Source of the DNA: a bacterium
GTDB lineage: Bacteria; UBP6; UBA1177; JAKLFG01
Direction of reading: 5' to 3'
DNA length: 64,000 bases
Assembly (NCBI GenBank): GCA_022711315.1
Contig: JAKLFG010000007.1
Location: 1-64,000 of the forward strand
In this document: positions 1 through 8,200 of the stretch, one piece after another
Layout: each line of letters starts with the position of its first letter
Numbering within the stretch: position 1 is the stretch's first letter
The notes under the pieces: generated by a model
Databases searched by the model: none
Told to the model about the DNA's origin: nothing
Seen by the model: the letters and a program-made list of their open reading frames with translations, nothing else
Program-made: the position numbers and the translations under genes

Positions 1-1138
1 CGAAGAACCCCATCGCGATGTAGGAGAACAGTATCGAGAGCGGTATCGCGGTGGCGACGACCATCGCGTTGCGGAACCCCATCCCGATGAAGACCACGAT
101 GATGACGAAGAGCATCCCTTCGAACAGGTTCGACATGAAGTCGTTCACCGCCTGTCTGACATCGTCGGGCTGGTAAAGCACTTCGTCGACGATGAGATCG
201 TCGGGTAGCGACCGCTTCACCTCGTCGATCGCCGCGCGCACCTCGTCGCCGATGATGAGCACATTGCGCTTCTCTTCGAAGTAGCCGGCGAGTATGACCG
301 CCTCCTTCCCGTTGCGCCGTATCTTGCTCGCCTCGTCGTCGAGCCCCATCGAGACGGTCGCCACATCGCGCAGACGGACGATGGAGCCGTCGACGGAAGA
401 AACATCCACCACGGTGTTCTCGATGTCGCGCAGGGACCCGAATTTACCGGGCACGCTGACATTGATGGTCGATCCGTCGCTCGCGATGGCCCCCGACGGG
501 ATCTCGATGTTCTGCGCCTGCAGAAGTTTCCAGAGATCCTCGAGCGACAGCCGGTGCTGGTTGAGCCGCGCGGCGTCGGCGGTGACGCGCACGACGCGGT
601 CGATCTTTCCCGCGAGTTCGAACCGGACGACCCCCTTGATGCGGCGCAGACGCTCCTTGAAGATATCGGCGTAGGCCTCCAACTGGTCGTAGGTGTAGTT
701 ACCGCCCGAGAACGATATCATGAGCCCCGCCGTCTCACCGAGTTTGGTGTTGAGTTCCGGTTTCCAGCACCCCTGCGGCAGTTCCGGGTAGAGATCGTCC
801 ATCTTCTGGCGGAGGTCGAGCCACGACTTTTCGCGGTCGGCATCCGACCTGATGTAGACCAGCACGATGGAGATGGAATTCTTCGAATAACTGCGGACGC
901 TGTCGAACCCGCGTATCTCGCTGACGGCGTCCTCTATCTTCTCGGTGACCAGTTTCTCCATGTCCTCGGGCAGGGCGCCGGGGTAGACCGCCGTCACCAG
1001 CGCGATGGTCGGGTCAAGGTCGGGGTTCTCCTGTTTGGGAAGGAAATAGTAACTGACGAGACCGTAGAGCGTTATCGCGGCGACGAAAAAGAGGGTGATC
1101 CTGCGGTTCAGCACCGCCTGATAGATGAGTTCCTTCAT
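1..1138 (-). CDS. RND efflux permease (AcrB/HAE1 type), N-terminal part, truncated by window edge
   Basis: Inner-membrane proton-driven RND permease; about 379 N-terminal residues are present and the rest lies beyond the window. Reading the minus strand from the ATG at 1138 gives MKELIYQAVLNRRITLFF, a first membrane helix, then a periplasmic porter region (PEDMEKLVTEKIEDAVSEI), and finally the start of the TM2-TM3 hairpin (IPLSILFSYIAMGFF), the usual RND layout. It begins 7 bases after the stop of the adaptor gene, so the two form one operon. Substrate cannot be told. It is a different pump from the complete RND operon at 51547-57032. Family call is firm, role beyond efflux is not. Confidence 0.9.
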   Translation of the reverse strand, partial: MKELIYQAVLNRRITLFFVAAITLYGLVSYYFLPKQENPDLDPTIALVTAVYPGALPEDMEKLVTEKIEDAVSEIRGFDSVRSYSKNSISIVLVYIRSDADREKSWLDLRQKMDDLYPELPQGCWKPELNTKLGETAGLMISFSGGNYTYDQLEAYADIFKERLRRIKGVVRFELAGKIDRVVRVTADAARLNQHRLSLEDLWKLLQAQNIEIPSGAIASDGSTINVSVPGKFGSLRDIENTVVDVSSVDGSIVRLRDVATVSMGLDDEASKIRRNGKEAVILAGYFEEKRNVLIIGDEVRAAIDEVKRSLPDDLIVDEVLYQPDDVRQAVNDFMSNLFEGMLFVIIVVFIGMGFRNAMVVATAIPLSILFSYIAMGFF

Positions 1139-1145
1139 CCCCGTC

Positions 1146-2216
1146 CTATCGCTGTTCGACGATGGCGACCGGCATCCCCTGATGGAGGTCCTTCATCCCC
1201 TCCGTCACGAGCACCTCGCCCGGCTCAAGGCCGCTCACCTCGACCGCCGTCCCTTCGATGGCCCCGAGCATCACGGTGCGCCGCCGCGCATGGCCGTTCT
1301 CGACGACATAGACATATTCGAGCCCGTCGTTCTGTATCGCCTGCACCGGCGCCCAGACCGCCTCTTTCTCCCCCACCTCGAACCAGACCTTGGCGATCGA
1401 GCCGAGGTAGAAATCGGAGCGGGCCAGTTTGTCGGCCAGTTCTACCTCCACGGTGTAGGTGCGGCTCTGCAGGTCGGGTATCTGCGCGATGTTCGAGATG
1501 AGGCCCGCCCCCTCGACCCCATCGACCGAAAGCAGGGCCTTCATGCCGATCGACAGCCGCTTGACATCTTTCTGCGACACCCCGACGCTCACGATCTGGC
1601 GGTCGGTGCGGACCACCACCACCGGATAGCCGGCGCCGGTGATCTCGCCCGGCTTGTTGAGCAGTTCGATGACATATCCTTCGACCTCGGAATACATCCG
1701 CAGGTCGGCGGCGAGATTCTTCTTGTAATCGACATCGACCTGCGCGCGCCGGTAGTCGGCCTCCCGCACATCGCGGTTGAGTTTCGCCTTGTCGTGGTCG
1801 TCACCGGTGACCGACCCCTTCTCGCTGAGCGCCTTGATGCGCTGATAGAAGTTCTCGGCCTCGTCGTAGGCCTCCTTCGCCTTGCGGAGCGTGTGTTCCG
1901 CATCGGAGACCGCGAAGCCGACATCGGTCGGGTCGAGTTGCGCCAGCAGGGTCCCCTTTTTCACCTTCTGCCCCTTCTCGACGCGGATGGCCGCTATCTT
2001 GCCCGGCATCTTGAACGAATATTTCTTGATGTCCTGCGAACTGAGCGTACCGATGTAGGGAAGCCGCACCGGCCGCTTTTCCTTCTGGATGGTCACCGCC
2101 CGGACCGGCCGCGCCTTCTCGCCATCATCCATCGCCCCTCCCCGGCACGACCATATGGCGCAACAGCAGAGCAACGCACAGCAAAAGACACTCGCGCGAG
2201 AAACATTCTTTTTCAA
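1146..2216 (-). CDS. Periplasmic adaptor (membrane fusion) protein of RND efflux pump
   Basis: HlyD/AcrA-type adaptor linking the inner-membrane permease to an outer-membrane channel. An open frame extends upstream to an ATG at 2261, but only a TTG at 2216 has a good ribosome site (AGGGAG, 6-base spacer). From there the protein opens with KKNVSRASVF, a Cys-rich hydrophobic stretch and SC, a plausible though atypical lipoprotein signal. Then come a lipoyl-like half (GKIAAIRVEKGQKVKKG), a coiled-coil hairpin (AEHTLRKAKEAYDEAENF), the second lipoyl half (VEGYVIELLNKPGE), beta-barrel and membrane-proximal domains (GLEPGEVLVTEGM). The permease gene follows 7 bases later. No TolC gene sits beside it. 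Confidence 0.88.
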   Translation of the reverse strand: MKKNVSRASVFCCALLCCCAIWSCRGGAMDDGEKARPVRAVTIQKEKRPVRLPYIGTLSSQDIKKYSFKMPGKIAAIRVEKGQKVKKGTLLAQLDPTDVGFAVSDAEHTLRKAKEAYDEAENFYQRIKALSEKGSVTGDDHDKAKLNRDVREADYRRAQVDVDYKKNLAADLRMYSEVEGYVIELLNKPGEITGAGYPVVVVRTDRQIVSVGVSQKDVKRLSIGMKALLSVDGVEGAGLISNIAQIPDLQSRTYTVEVELADKLARSDFYLGSIAKVWFEVGEKEAVWAPVQAIQNDGLEYVYVVENGHARRRTVMLGAIEGTAVEVSGLEPGEVLVTEGMKDLHQGMPVAIVEQR

Positions 2217-2287
2217 GAACAACTCCCTAAAAATGTCAGGTACCGAACTATCGGTCGTCACCCCACGACTTTCTTATCCAACGGCAA

Positions 2288-2304
2288 AAAAGTAAAGTTA
2301 TTCT
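2288..2304. promoter_or_regulatory. 17-base element repeated at 17754-17770 (possible promoter part)
   Basis: AAAAGTAAAGTTATTCT occurs here and again upstream of valS, both times 55-75 bases in front of a minus-strand gene. Read on the minus strand it contains TTTACTTTT, close to the TTGACTTTT that forms the -35 region of the promoters at 10529 and 44465. A -35/upstream role is inferred; no good -10 box is obvious at this copy. Confidence 0.35.
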
Positions 2305-2419
2305 GAACCACTAAGCAATTCCGGGATGTGCGATTCCGAACAGTCTGTCTGGAGGACCTGCTCCTTCCCTTTTTGCGGTCTCCCGTCGCCTGTTCACGGA
2401 GAATCTCTTCGTCAAAAAG

Positions 2420-2447
2420 TGGCATTTTCTCTTTGCCGTGGTATCAT
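2420..2447 (+). promoter_or_regulatory. Putative promoter of the TlpA-like gene
   Basis: TGGCAT and TATCAT separated by 16 bases, 34 bases before the chosen ATG. Moderate match to a sigma-70 promoter. Confidence 0.35.
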
Positions 2448-2480
2448 CCGACCGTGTTTTCCAACCGCTTCGGAGGCGCG

Positions 2481-3101
2481 ATGCGTTCTTCCTTTCTTTT
2501 TCTTCTCTTTTCGCTAGCACCCTGCCTTTTCTTTGCAGCCGACGCCCCCGCTCCCGCGACCGAGGGTCTTGCCGAAGGCTCTCCTCTGGTCGATTTCGGT
2601 ATGCGGATCGTCGATCTGGAAAGCGGCAAACTCAAAAATCTGCTTTGGCTCACCGATTTCGTCGGAAAGCCGCCTCAGGGAAAAGTCGGCTCCGGCCCCG
2701 CGGAACGGAAAAAGGCTCTTGTTCTTAATTTCTACGCCAACTGGTGCAAGCCCTGTATCGAGGAGATGCCATTACTCCAGAAACTGCATGAGCGATACTC
2801 CGGCAAGGGCGTACAGTTCCTCGGCGTCAACTTCCGCAACGATGACGAAAACCCCGACAAGGTACTCGCAGGCACGATCGATATCTTGAAAAAGGAGAAG
2901 ATCACCTACCCCATACTGTTCGACCGTTTTACGACACGCAATCAACTCATCTACATGGGCTCCAAAGCCATCCTGCCCACGGTCGTTATATTTAATGCCG
3001 ACGGAGTGATGGTCAAAAAGCTGCAGGGAGAAAAGACAAAGAACATCAAAGAGATAGAAATGACCATTCAAAAACTTACCGGAGAAGCGGCGCATTATTA
3101 G
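2481..3101 (+). CDS. TlpA/ResA-like exported thioredoxin-family protein
   Basis: Predicted periplasmic thiol-disulfide oxidoreductase, 206 residues. Start chosen at ATG 2481 because GGAGG lies 4 bases upstream and the product begins with a clean signal peptide (MRSSFLFLLFSLAPCLFF, cleavage near AADA); the open frame upstream lacks such features. The active-site motif FYANWCKPCIEEMP gives the redox CXXC (WCKPC), followed by GVQFLGVNFRND and the cis-proline segment ILPTVVIF, all as in TlpA/ResA/AlkC-type reductases. Likely roles are reduction of protein or heme-carrier cysteines, but the partner is unknown. Twenty-five bases separate it from the next gene, suggesting co-transcription. Confidence 0.85.
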   Translation: MRSSFLFLLFSLAPCLFFAADAPAPATEGLAEGSPLVDFGMRIVDLESGKLKNLLWLTDFVGKPPQGKVGSGPAERKKALVLNFYANWCKPCIEEMPLLQKLHERYSGKGVQFLGVNFRNDDENPDKVLAGTIDILKKEKITYPILFDRFTTRNQLIYMGSKAILPTVVIFNADGVMVKKLQGEKTKNIKEIEMTIQKLTGEAAHY

Positions 3102-3126
3102 CCCCACAAGGGAAGGAGGATCACGC

Positions 3127-3774
3127 ATGACGACAAAGGTCGCGTTCATCGGCGGCGGCGAAATGACCCTCGCCTTTCTCCGTTTTTTTGAAAGAACACC
3201 GGGCATCGAAGTGGTGATGGTGACCGACGAGTTCCGGGACGCCCCCGCGCTCCGTTATGCCGCCGAGCACCAGGTGCGCATATCGACGAACATCATGGAT
3301 GCCATCCGTTACCCCGAGATCGACCTCATCATCGAACTCACCGATAACCGCGCCGAGGTACTTTCGGTCATCAACGACAACCTTTCCCCGCGCACCACTC
3401 TGCTCACTCATCGCCATGCCCGTATCATGTACGATCTGCTCGCCACGATCATCGAGAACGAGTTCGCGACCATAGAAGACCGGTTCATGCTCAACATCAA
3501 GGACATCAAGAAATCGATAACCGACTTTGCCGCCATCACCAAGAACATCGATATCCTGGCGATCAACGCATCCATCGAGGCGGCACGGGCTGGGGAGACA
3601 GGCAAGGGGTTCGCTGTGGTGGCGAACTCCATCAAGGATCTGGTCAAGAACAGCCGCGACACGCTTCAGCATGTCAGGTCGGTGCTGGAGAAACTCACGC
3701 TCATCCACAAGAACATGCAGGAGACCCGCGGCGCCCTCAAGACGAAAGAGAAGAGCGGCCCGCTTACCTATTGA
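3127..3774 (+). CDS. Soluble fusion of a Rossmann-like domain and a chemoreceptor signalling tip
   Basis: A 215-residue protein without any membrane segment or HAMP domain. Residues 3-105 look like a dinucleotide-binding Rossmann domain (KVAFIGGGEMTLAFLRFF, then IDLIIELTDNRAEVLSVI), similar to the N-terminal half of homoserine-dehydrogenase/Gfo-Idh-like proteins. Residues 130-195 carry the MCP hairpin tip: IDILAINASIEAARAGE followed by GKGFAVVANSIKDLVKNS, the segment that contacts CheA and CheW. The helical arms flanking the tip are only about 25 residues. Ribosome site GGAAGGAGG lies 6 bases upstream. A nucleotide- or metabolite-responsive cytosolic receptor is inferred; no che gene is in the window. 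The 3' end overlaps the convergent gene by 7 bases. Confidence 0.75.
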   Translation: MTTKVAFIGGGEMTLAFLRFFERTPGIEVVMVTDEFRDAPALRYAAEHQVRISTNIMDAIRYPEIDLIIELTDNRAEVLSVINDNLSPRTTLLTHRHARIMYDLLATIIENEFATIEDRFMLNIKDIKKSITDFAAITKNIDILAINASIEAARAGETGKGFAVVANSIKDLVKNSRDTLQHVRSVLEKLTLIHKNMQETRGALKTKEKSGPLTY

Positions 3775-4421
3775 CCGCTTCCCGAGAAGAAGAACCTTTT
3801 GGTCTCGGGCGTGGGGAACGCGATGTCAAGGACCCGGCGCGCCGTATCGGTATCGTAGGTCCGTTCGACCGAATCATAAAATTCGATGGACCGCATCTTG
3901 ACATCATCCATCGCGCGGGCCCAATCGACCTCGCCGCGGAACCAGCGCAACTGCACCTCCTCGAGATTCTCGAGAAGTCGTGAATAATCGCCGCCGATAC
4001 GCTGCCGCTGCTCCTCGTCGAACCCGTTACGCGCCAATCCGGCGTCAAGCACGCCCTTCCATGTATTGAAATAGGCCTTGTTCGTCCCCTTGAGCATCTC
4101 TTCCTGCCGCGACTGCATCACAGCTACGGCACTCTCGGCACCTCCTCCTTTTTTAAGCGCATCGACCTCGGCGCGAAGCCGGCGCATCTGCTCTTCCATC
4201 GCCGCGACAGAAAAGACATCCTTGACCTTGGCCACCTCTCCGGTCTTTTGCTCGCGCAATTCTTCGATCTGCGTCTCGAGAGCATCCAAACGGTCTTGAA
4301 GCGCGCTCACCTCTTCGGCGACAGGGCCGCCGCGATGCACCAGGACGATCGCTATGCACGCCAAGACCAACGCGATGAGCGCAACAACGGTCGCCACGAT
4401 GCTCCACCTCCTATCGTTCAT
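3768..4421 (-). CDS. Membrane-anchored coiled-coil protein, unknown function
   Basis: 217 residues. Start at ATG 4421, with AGGAGG just upstream and a 4-base stop/start overlap with the preceding gene; this is preferred over the longer frame to 4463. One N-terminal transmembrane helix (VVALIALVLACIAIVLVHR) follows MNDRRW, then a coiled coil rich in Leu/Glu heptads (residues about 35-95: VSALQDRLDALETQIEELRE), then a helical C-terminal domain (WFRGEVDWARAMDDVKM) ending FFFSGSGQ. I recognise no family. It is the last gene of a set headed by the giant coiled-coil protein, so an envelope role alongside it is a reasonable guess. The 3' end overlaps the convergent Rossmann/MCP gene. Confidence 0.7.
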   Translation of the reverse strand: MNDRRWSIVATVVALIALVLACIAIVLVHRGGPVAEEVSALQDRLDALETQIEELREQKTGEVAKVKDVFSVAAMEEQMRRLRAEVDALKKGGGAESAVAVMQSRQEEMLKGTNKAYFNTWKGVLDAGLARNGFDEEQRQRIGGDYSRLLENLEEVQLRWFRGEVDWARAMDDVKMRSIEFYDSVERTYDTDTARRVLDIAFPTPETKRFFFSGSGQ

Positions 4422-5269
4422 GGGGCCTCCTTCTTTCTTTTGCCCAGAAACAGCTCCCACCATTCAAGCGCCTCATCATCGAATCCTATACGCTTGAGCA
4501 TCTCTCGCGCCTTTTTATCTTCGGTATGTCGCAAAAGGACCAGCAGGGGGGTCTTTTCGGAGAGACCATCCTTGATGGTGGCCGTTGGGTCATCCACGGC
4601 GCGTGTTACCGCGTAACCGAGGTCATCGTCTTGCGAGGAGGGCAAGATCCCATTCTCATAAAGCCATCCGGCAAGTTCCCGTTCCGGGAACGGATGCTCC
4701 CTGACCTTGAGAGAGGATCGGAAGTTCTTGGTAAAACCCCGAGATGCGTATGTTATGGGCCGGTCCGCCAGAAGAAGGGGGGCTTCATCGCGTGCGGGGG
4801 GCTCGAAAGTGAAAAGCACGGAATAGACACCGGGGTCCAGGGTCAGTTCTGTCGTTGAATGGTCAAAGGGATGCTCCGGCGAGAAAACGCCCTTCTGTTC
4901 GCCGTTCACGGCGATCGTTCCTCTGAATATCCCGGAGAACAAGAAGAGAAAGGTCTCTTTTTTCGGCGCTTCGACACAGAGAGGGGCGTATCGGAGTCCC
5001 TCATTATAACTTTTCACGACATCCAGCGGAATACGCTGTATGCCGCCACGCCCGGTCAAAGGAAGATGGTAGCGCGCAAGAAAAAGATCTTTTACGCGAT
5101 CGCCTTTATCCTTTTTCAGCCAGCCGGAAACATCGGAGAGCGGCATATGGAAAACGCGGTACAGGTCGGCATACGATGTGGCGGGTGTCGCGGCAAAGAT
5201 CGGAAAAACACAGAGCACAAAAAGCAAGGGGAGCACCGCGCGTGCTCCCCCTCTCATAACATCTTTCAT
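4418..5269 (-). CDS. Exported protein of unknown function
   Basis: 283 residues with a signal peptide (AVLPLLFVLCVFPIFA, cleavage near ATPA). The mature part has a beta-rich middle (ETFLFLFSGIFRGTIAVNGE, LDPGVYSVLFTFEPP), which resembles a small jelly-roll or PEGA-like sandwich, and a helical C-terminus ending in GKRKKEAP. No catalytic motif is visible. The start is uncertain: no good ribosome site precedes ATG 5269, and an in-frame ATG at 5257 is an alternative. It begins 10 bases after the stop of the giant coiled-coil gene, and its stop overlaps the next start by 4 bases, so three genes appear co-expressed. Confidence 0.65.
   Translation of the reverse strand: MKDVMRGGARAVLPLLFVLCVFPIFAATPATSYADLYRVFHMPLSDVSGWLKKDKGDRVKDLFLARYHLPLTGRGGIQRIPLDVVKSYNEGLRYAPLCVEAPKKETFLFLFSGIFRGTIAVNGEQKGVFSPEHPFDHSTTELTLDPGVYSVLFTFEPPARDEAPLLLADRPITYASRGFTKNFRSSLKVREHPFPERELAGWLYENGILPSSQDDDLGYAVTRAVDDPTATIKDGLSEKTPLLVLLRHTEDKKAREMLKRIGFDDEALEWWELFLGKRKKEAP
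5228..5250 (-). other. Perfect 9-bp GC-rich hairpin between giant coiled-coil gene and its downstream neighbour
   Basis: GGGGAGCAC and GTGCTCCCC flank a 5-base loop. It lies in the first codons of the downstream gene, 30 bases after the stop of the 1717-residue gene, and has no T tract. It could protect the upstream mRNA end or limit translation of the downstream genes; it may also be incidental coding sequence. Confidence 0.35.
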
Positions 5270-5279
5270 CCGCGGACGA

Positions 5280-8200
5280 TTATTTGATCTCTTCGAGCAA
5301 CGCGCGGGAGCGAAGGAAGTATTCGTCGGTCGCGAGCAGGCTCTTGAGCAACTGCTGCAACATCTTCTTGGCCTTGGTCTTGTCGGACTCCTTGATGCCG
5401 AAGGCCTCCCAGTAGATGGCCTTCGCCTTCGAGTTGATCGAGTTCAAACCTTCCTTTGCCGTCTTATCGTTCCTGTTGAGGTACAGGGCCTGCACGAAGG
5501 CATCACGGGCACCGGAAAGGTCGTTCTCGTTCAGTTTGCCAAGACCGTTCTTCGCGAGCACCTCGGCGAGTTTCGCCTCGATGTTCTTGGTGGTGGCGGT
5601 GAGTTCCAGATCGCGCTTGGACTCGACCTTATAGGCCTCTTTATAGCGCGATTGGATGACCTTGAGCTCCTCGTCGGCTATGGCATCGAGTTTCTTCTGG
5701 TAGTCGGCATCGATCGCGGCCTTCTTCTTACGCGCGTCCTCCTTGTCCTTGGAGGCGTCCTCCTCGCGTTTCGACTTGGACCGGTCTATCTCATCGCGGA
5801 GTTTCTGTTCGTCCTCCTTCGATTTGGCCTGCTTCTTTTCCCAAACCTCCTTCTCTTTCGCGAGAATGCCCTGCCGCTTCTCCTTCCGCTTCTCCTTTTC
5901 GGCGAGGAGTTTATCACGCTGGGCCATCATCGTCTGTTTCTGCTTCTCGCGCTCGTTCTTCTCCTTCACCTCCATCTGTTCGTACTTCTCGGTGACCTTC
6001 CTCTTGCCCTCTTCGTAGAGGTCGGTCTCCTTCTGCTGGCGTTCGGTCCAAGCCTTTTCCCTCTTCTGGCCTTCGGCCTGATTCTTGACCTTGGTCTCGT
6101 CGAGTTTCTTCGCCCAGTCGGCATTGATGACCGCGATGTCGTTGGAAAGCCTCTCGACCTCTTTGGTGAGATCGGCTATCTTCTGGCGGGTACCGGCGGT
6201 GCGCGCCTCGAACGCTTTCTTGCGGTTCTCTTTTTCTTGTTCCCATTTTTTGACTTCATTGTCCCGCTGCTTCTTGCGATCGGCGAGCTTCCCATCGCGT
6301 TCTTTCTGGGCATCGGCGACCGATTTGTCGATATTCTTCCTGAAACGCTCCTTTTCGGCAAGGAAGGTCTTATACGCCTTTTCGGCCTGAGCTTTCTCCG
6401 CCTTCTTCGCCTTGGTGAACTTGTCGTTCTCGGCCTGCAGGCGCTTGTTCTCGGCGACATTCTTCATGTCGAGTTCCGTTGATTTAGCATCGTAGGCCGC
6501 ATCGATCGCCTCGACGGCCTGCGCCAAGAGCATTTCCTTCTCTTCTTCGTGCTTGGCCAGCGCCTTGTTGACAGCCGACAATTCGCTGTTAAGTTTTTTG
6601 AACTCCTTCGCCCGTTCGGCCGAAAGCGCGGCGGTTTCCTTCTTTATATTCTTTGCGAATCCTTTCTCGAGCGCATCCTTCTCCTTTGAAAGCGAGGCCT
6701 TCTCCTTTGTCAGGGCCGCGGCCTTTTCAGCTTTTTCGCCCGCGAGTTTCTTTTCATCGGCGCGCAGCGTATTCTTCTGGGCAGCGTACTTTTCCGACAC
6801 CTTCTTCATCTCCGCCTTCAGGAACGCGTCGAATCCCTTGGTCTCGCCTATCACCGTCGCCTTTTCTTTAGCGATATCGGCTATCTTTTGCTTGACGGCA
6901 TCACTGATACCTTTTATTTTCTGGTTCTTCTCAGCAACAAGCGTCTTCTTTTGCGCTTCCAACGAGGCTATCTTATCTTGGAAGGGCTTGCGCATCTCGT
7001 TCATCTTCGCCGGATCGACCTTACTGCTCCTCTTTTCCCAGCCCTTGATCTCCTTGCGGATGTCCTTTGTCTTCTTGTCGATCTCGGCGACCTCTGCCGA
7101 TATCTTACCCTTCTCCGCTTTTGCCTCCTCATCCACCTTTTGCACTATGCCCGCCTTCGCCTCTTTCAGCGACTTCAATTCGGCCGCCTTTTCCGCGAGG
7201 ACCGCCGCCTGCCGTTGCTTGACTGAACCAAGGACCGCCGCCACCTTCTTGTTGATGTCAGTAGCGCCCGCCTTCATCTCCTTGTCTTGCTTGGCAGCCG
7301 CCGCTTTCTGCGCCCGCATCGCCTCGTTGACCTTTTTCTGGTGGACCGCGAGAGCCTTCGCCTTGTCGCCGCTAATGGCTTTTATCTTCTTATTTATATC
7401 TATGGTCTCCTTCGCCTTCTCGGCATCGAACTTATCCAGTTTCTCCTTGTTCTGGGCTATCTGCCGTTCGTAGGTGGAGCGTTTGGTCTGAATGCTACGG
7501 TTCGCCGAATCCTCGGTGAATTTCAACTTGCGGTCGAGGGCGCCCTCATCCATCTCTATCTTTCTCATGTTCGCCTGATGTTCGCGCTCCATCTTGGCGA
7601 GTTCGGCCTTATTCTTCGTCTCGGCCTTCTTGTCCTGGAACGACTGCGTCTCGTTTATCTTGGCGCTTCTGATGGCATCGAGCATCTCCTGCAGTTTGTT
7701 CACCTCCTCAACCTTCTTGTTGTCGAGTTCGGCGATCTCCTGATTCATCTTCTCTACGATCGAATCGGTGCTGTACGGCTGCATAAGCTTGGCGTATTTG
7801 TCGTCGATGTCGGAAAGCATCTGATTCAACTTGTCGACCTGGGAGTCGAACTGTTGCGCTATCGCCGACTCCTCCTGTCCCAGTTTGGCAAGTTCCTTGG
7901 CAAACTCGTCCTCCTTGGCGGACCACGCCTGCGCCTGTTTGTCGAGTTCGGCCTGCAGACGCGCCCGTTCGGTCTCGGCCTCCCTCTGGACCTGATCCTC
8001 GACCTTGGCGAGTTTTTCGGCGTACTTGTTCTCTACGGACCCTATCTGGTCCTCCACCTTGTTGGTCTGTTCGGCCTTCTTCGTTTCGTACTTGGCGTCG
8101 ATCTCGGCCTTACGCGCTTTTTTCTGGTCGAGTTCGCCCGCGAGAGAAGACTCCTGGGCCATGAGCTTCTCTATCTCCTTGTTGACGATCTCGCCCCAGT

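Noticed and set aside
5178-6482. Plus-strand frame of 434 codons, rich in Leu/Phe/Gly
   Set aside because: Same antisense effect opposite the coiled coil; poly-Leu composition is not a membrane transporter.
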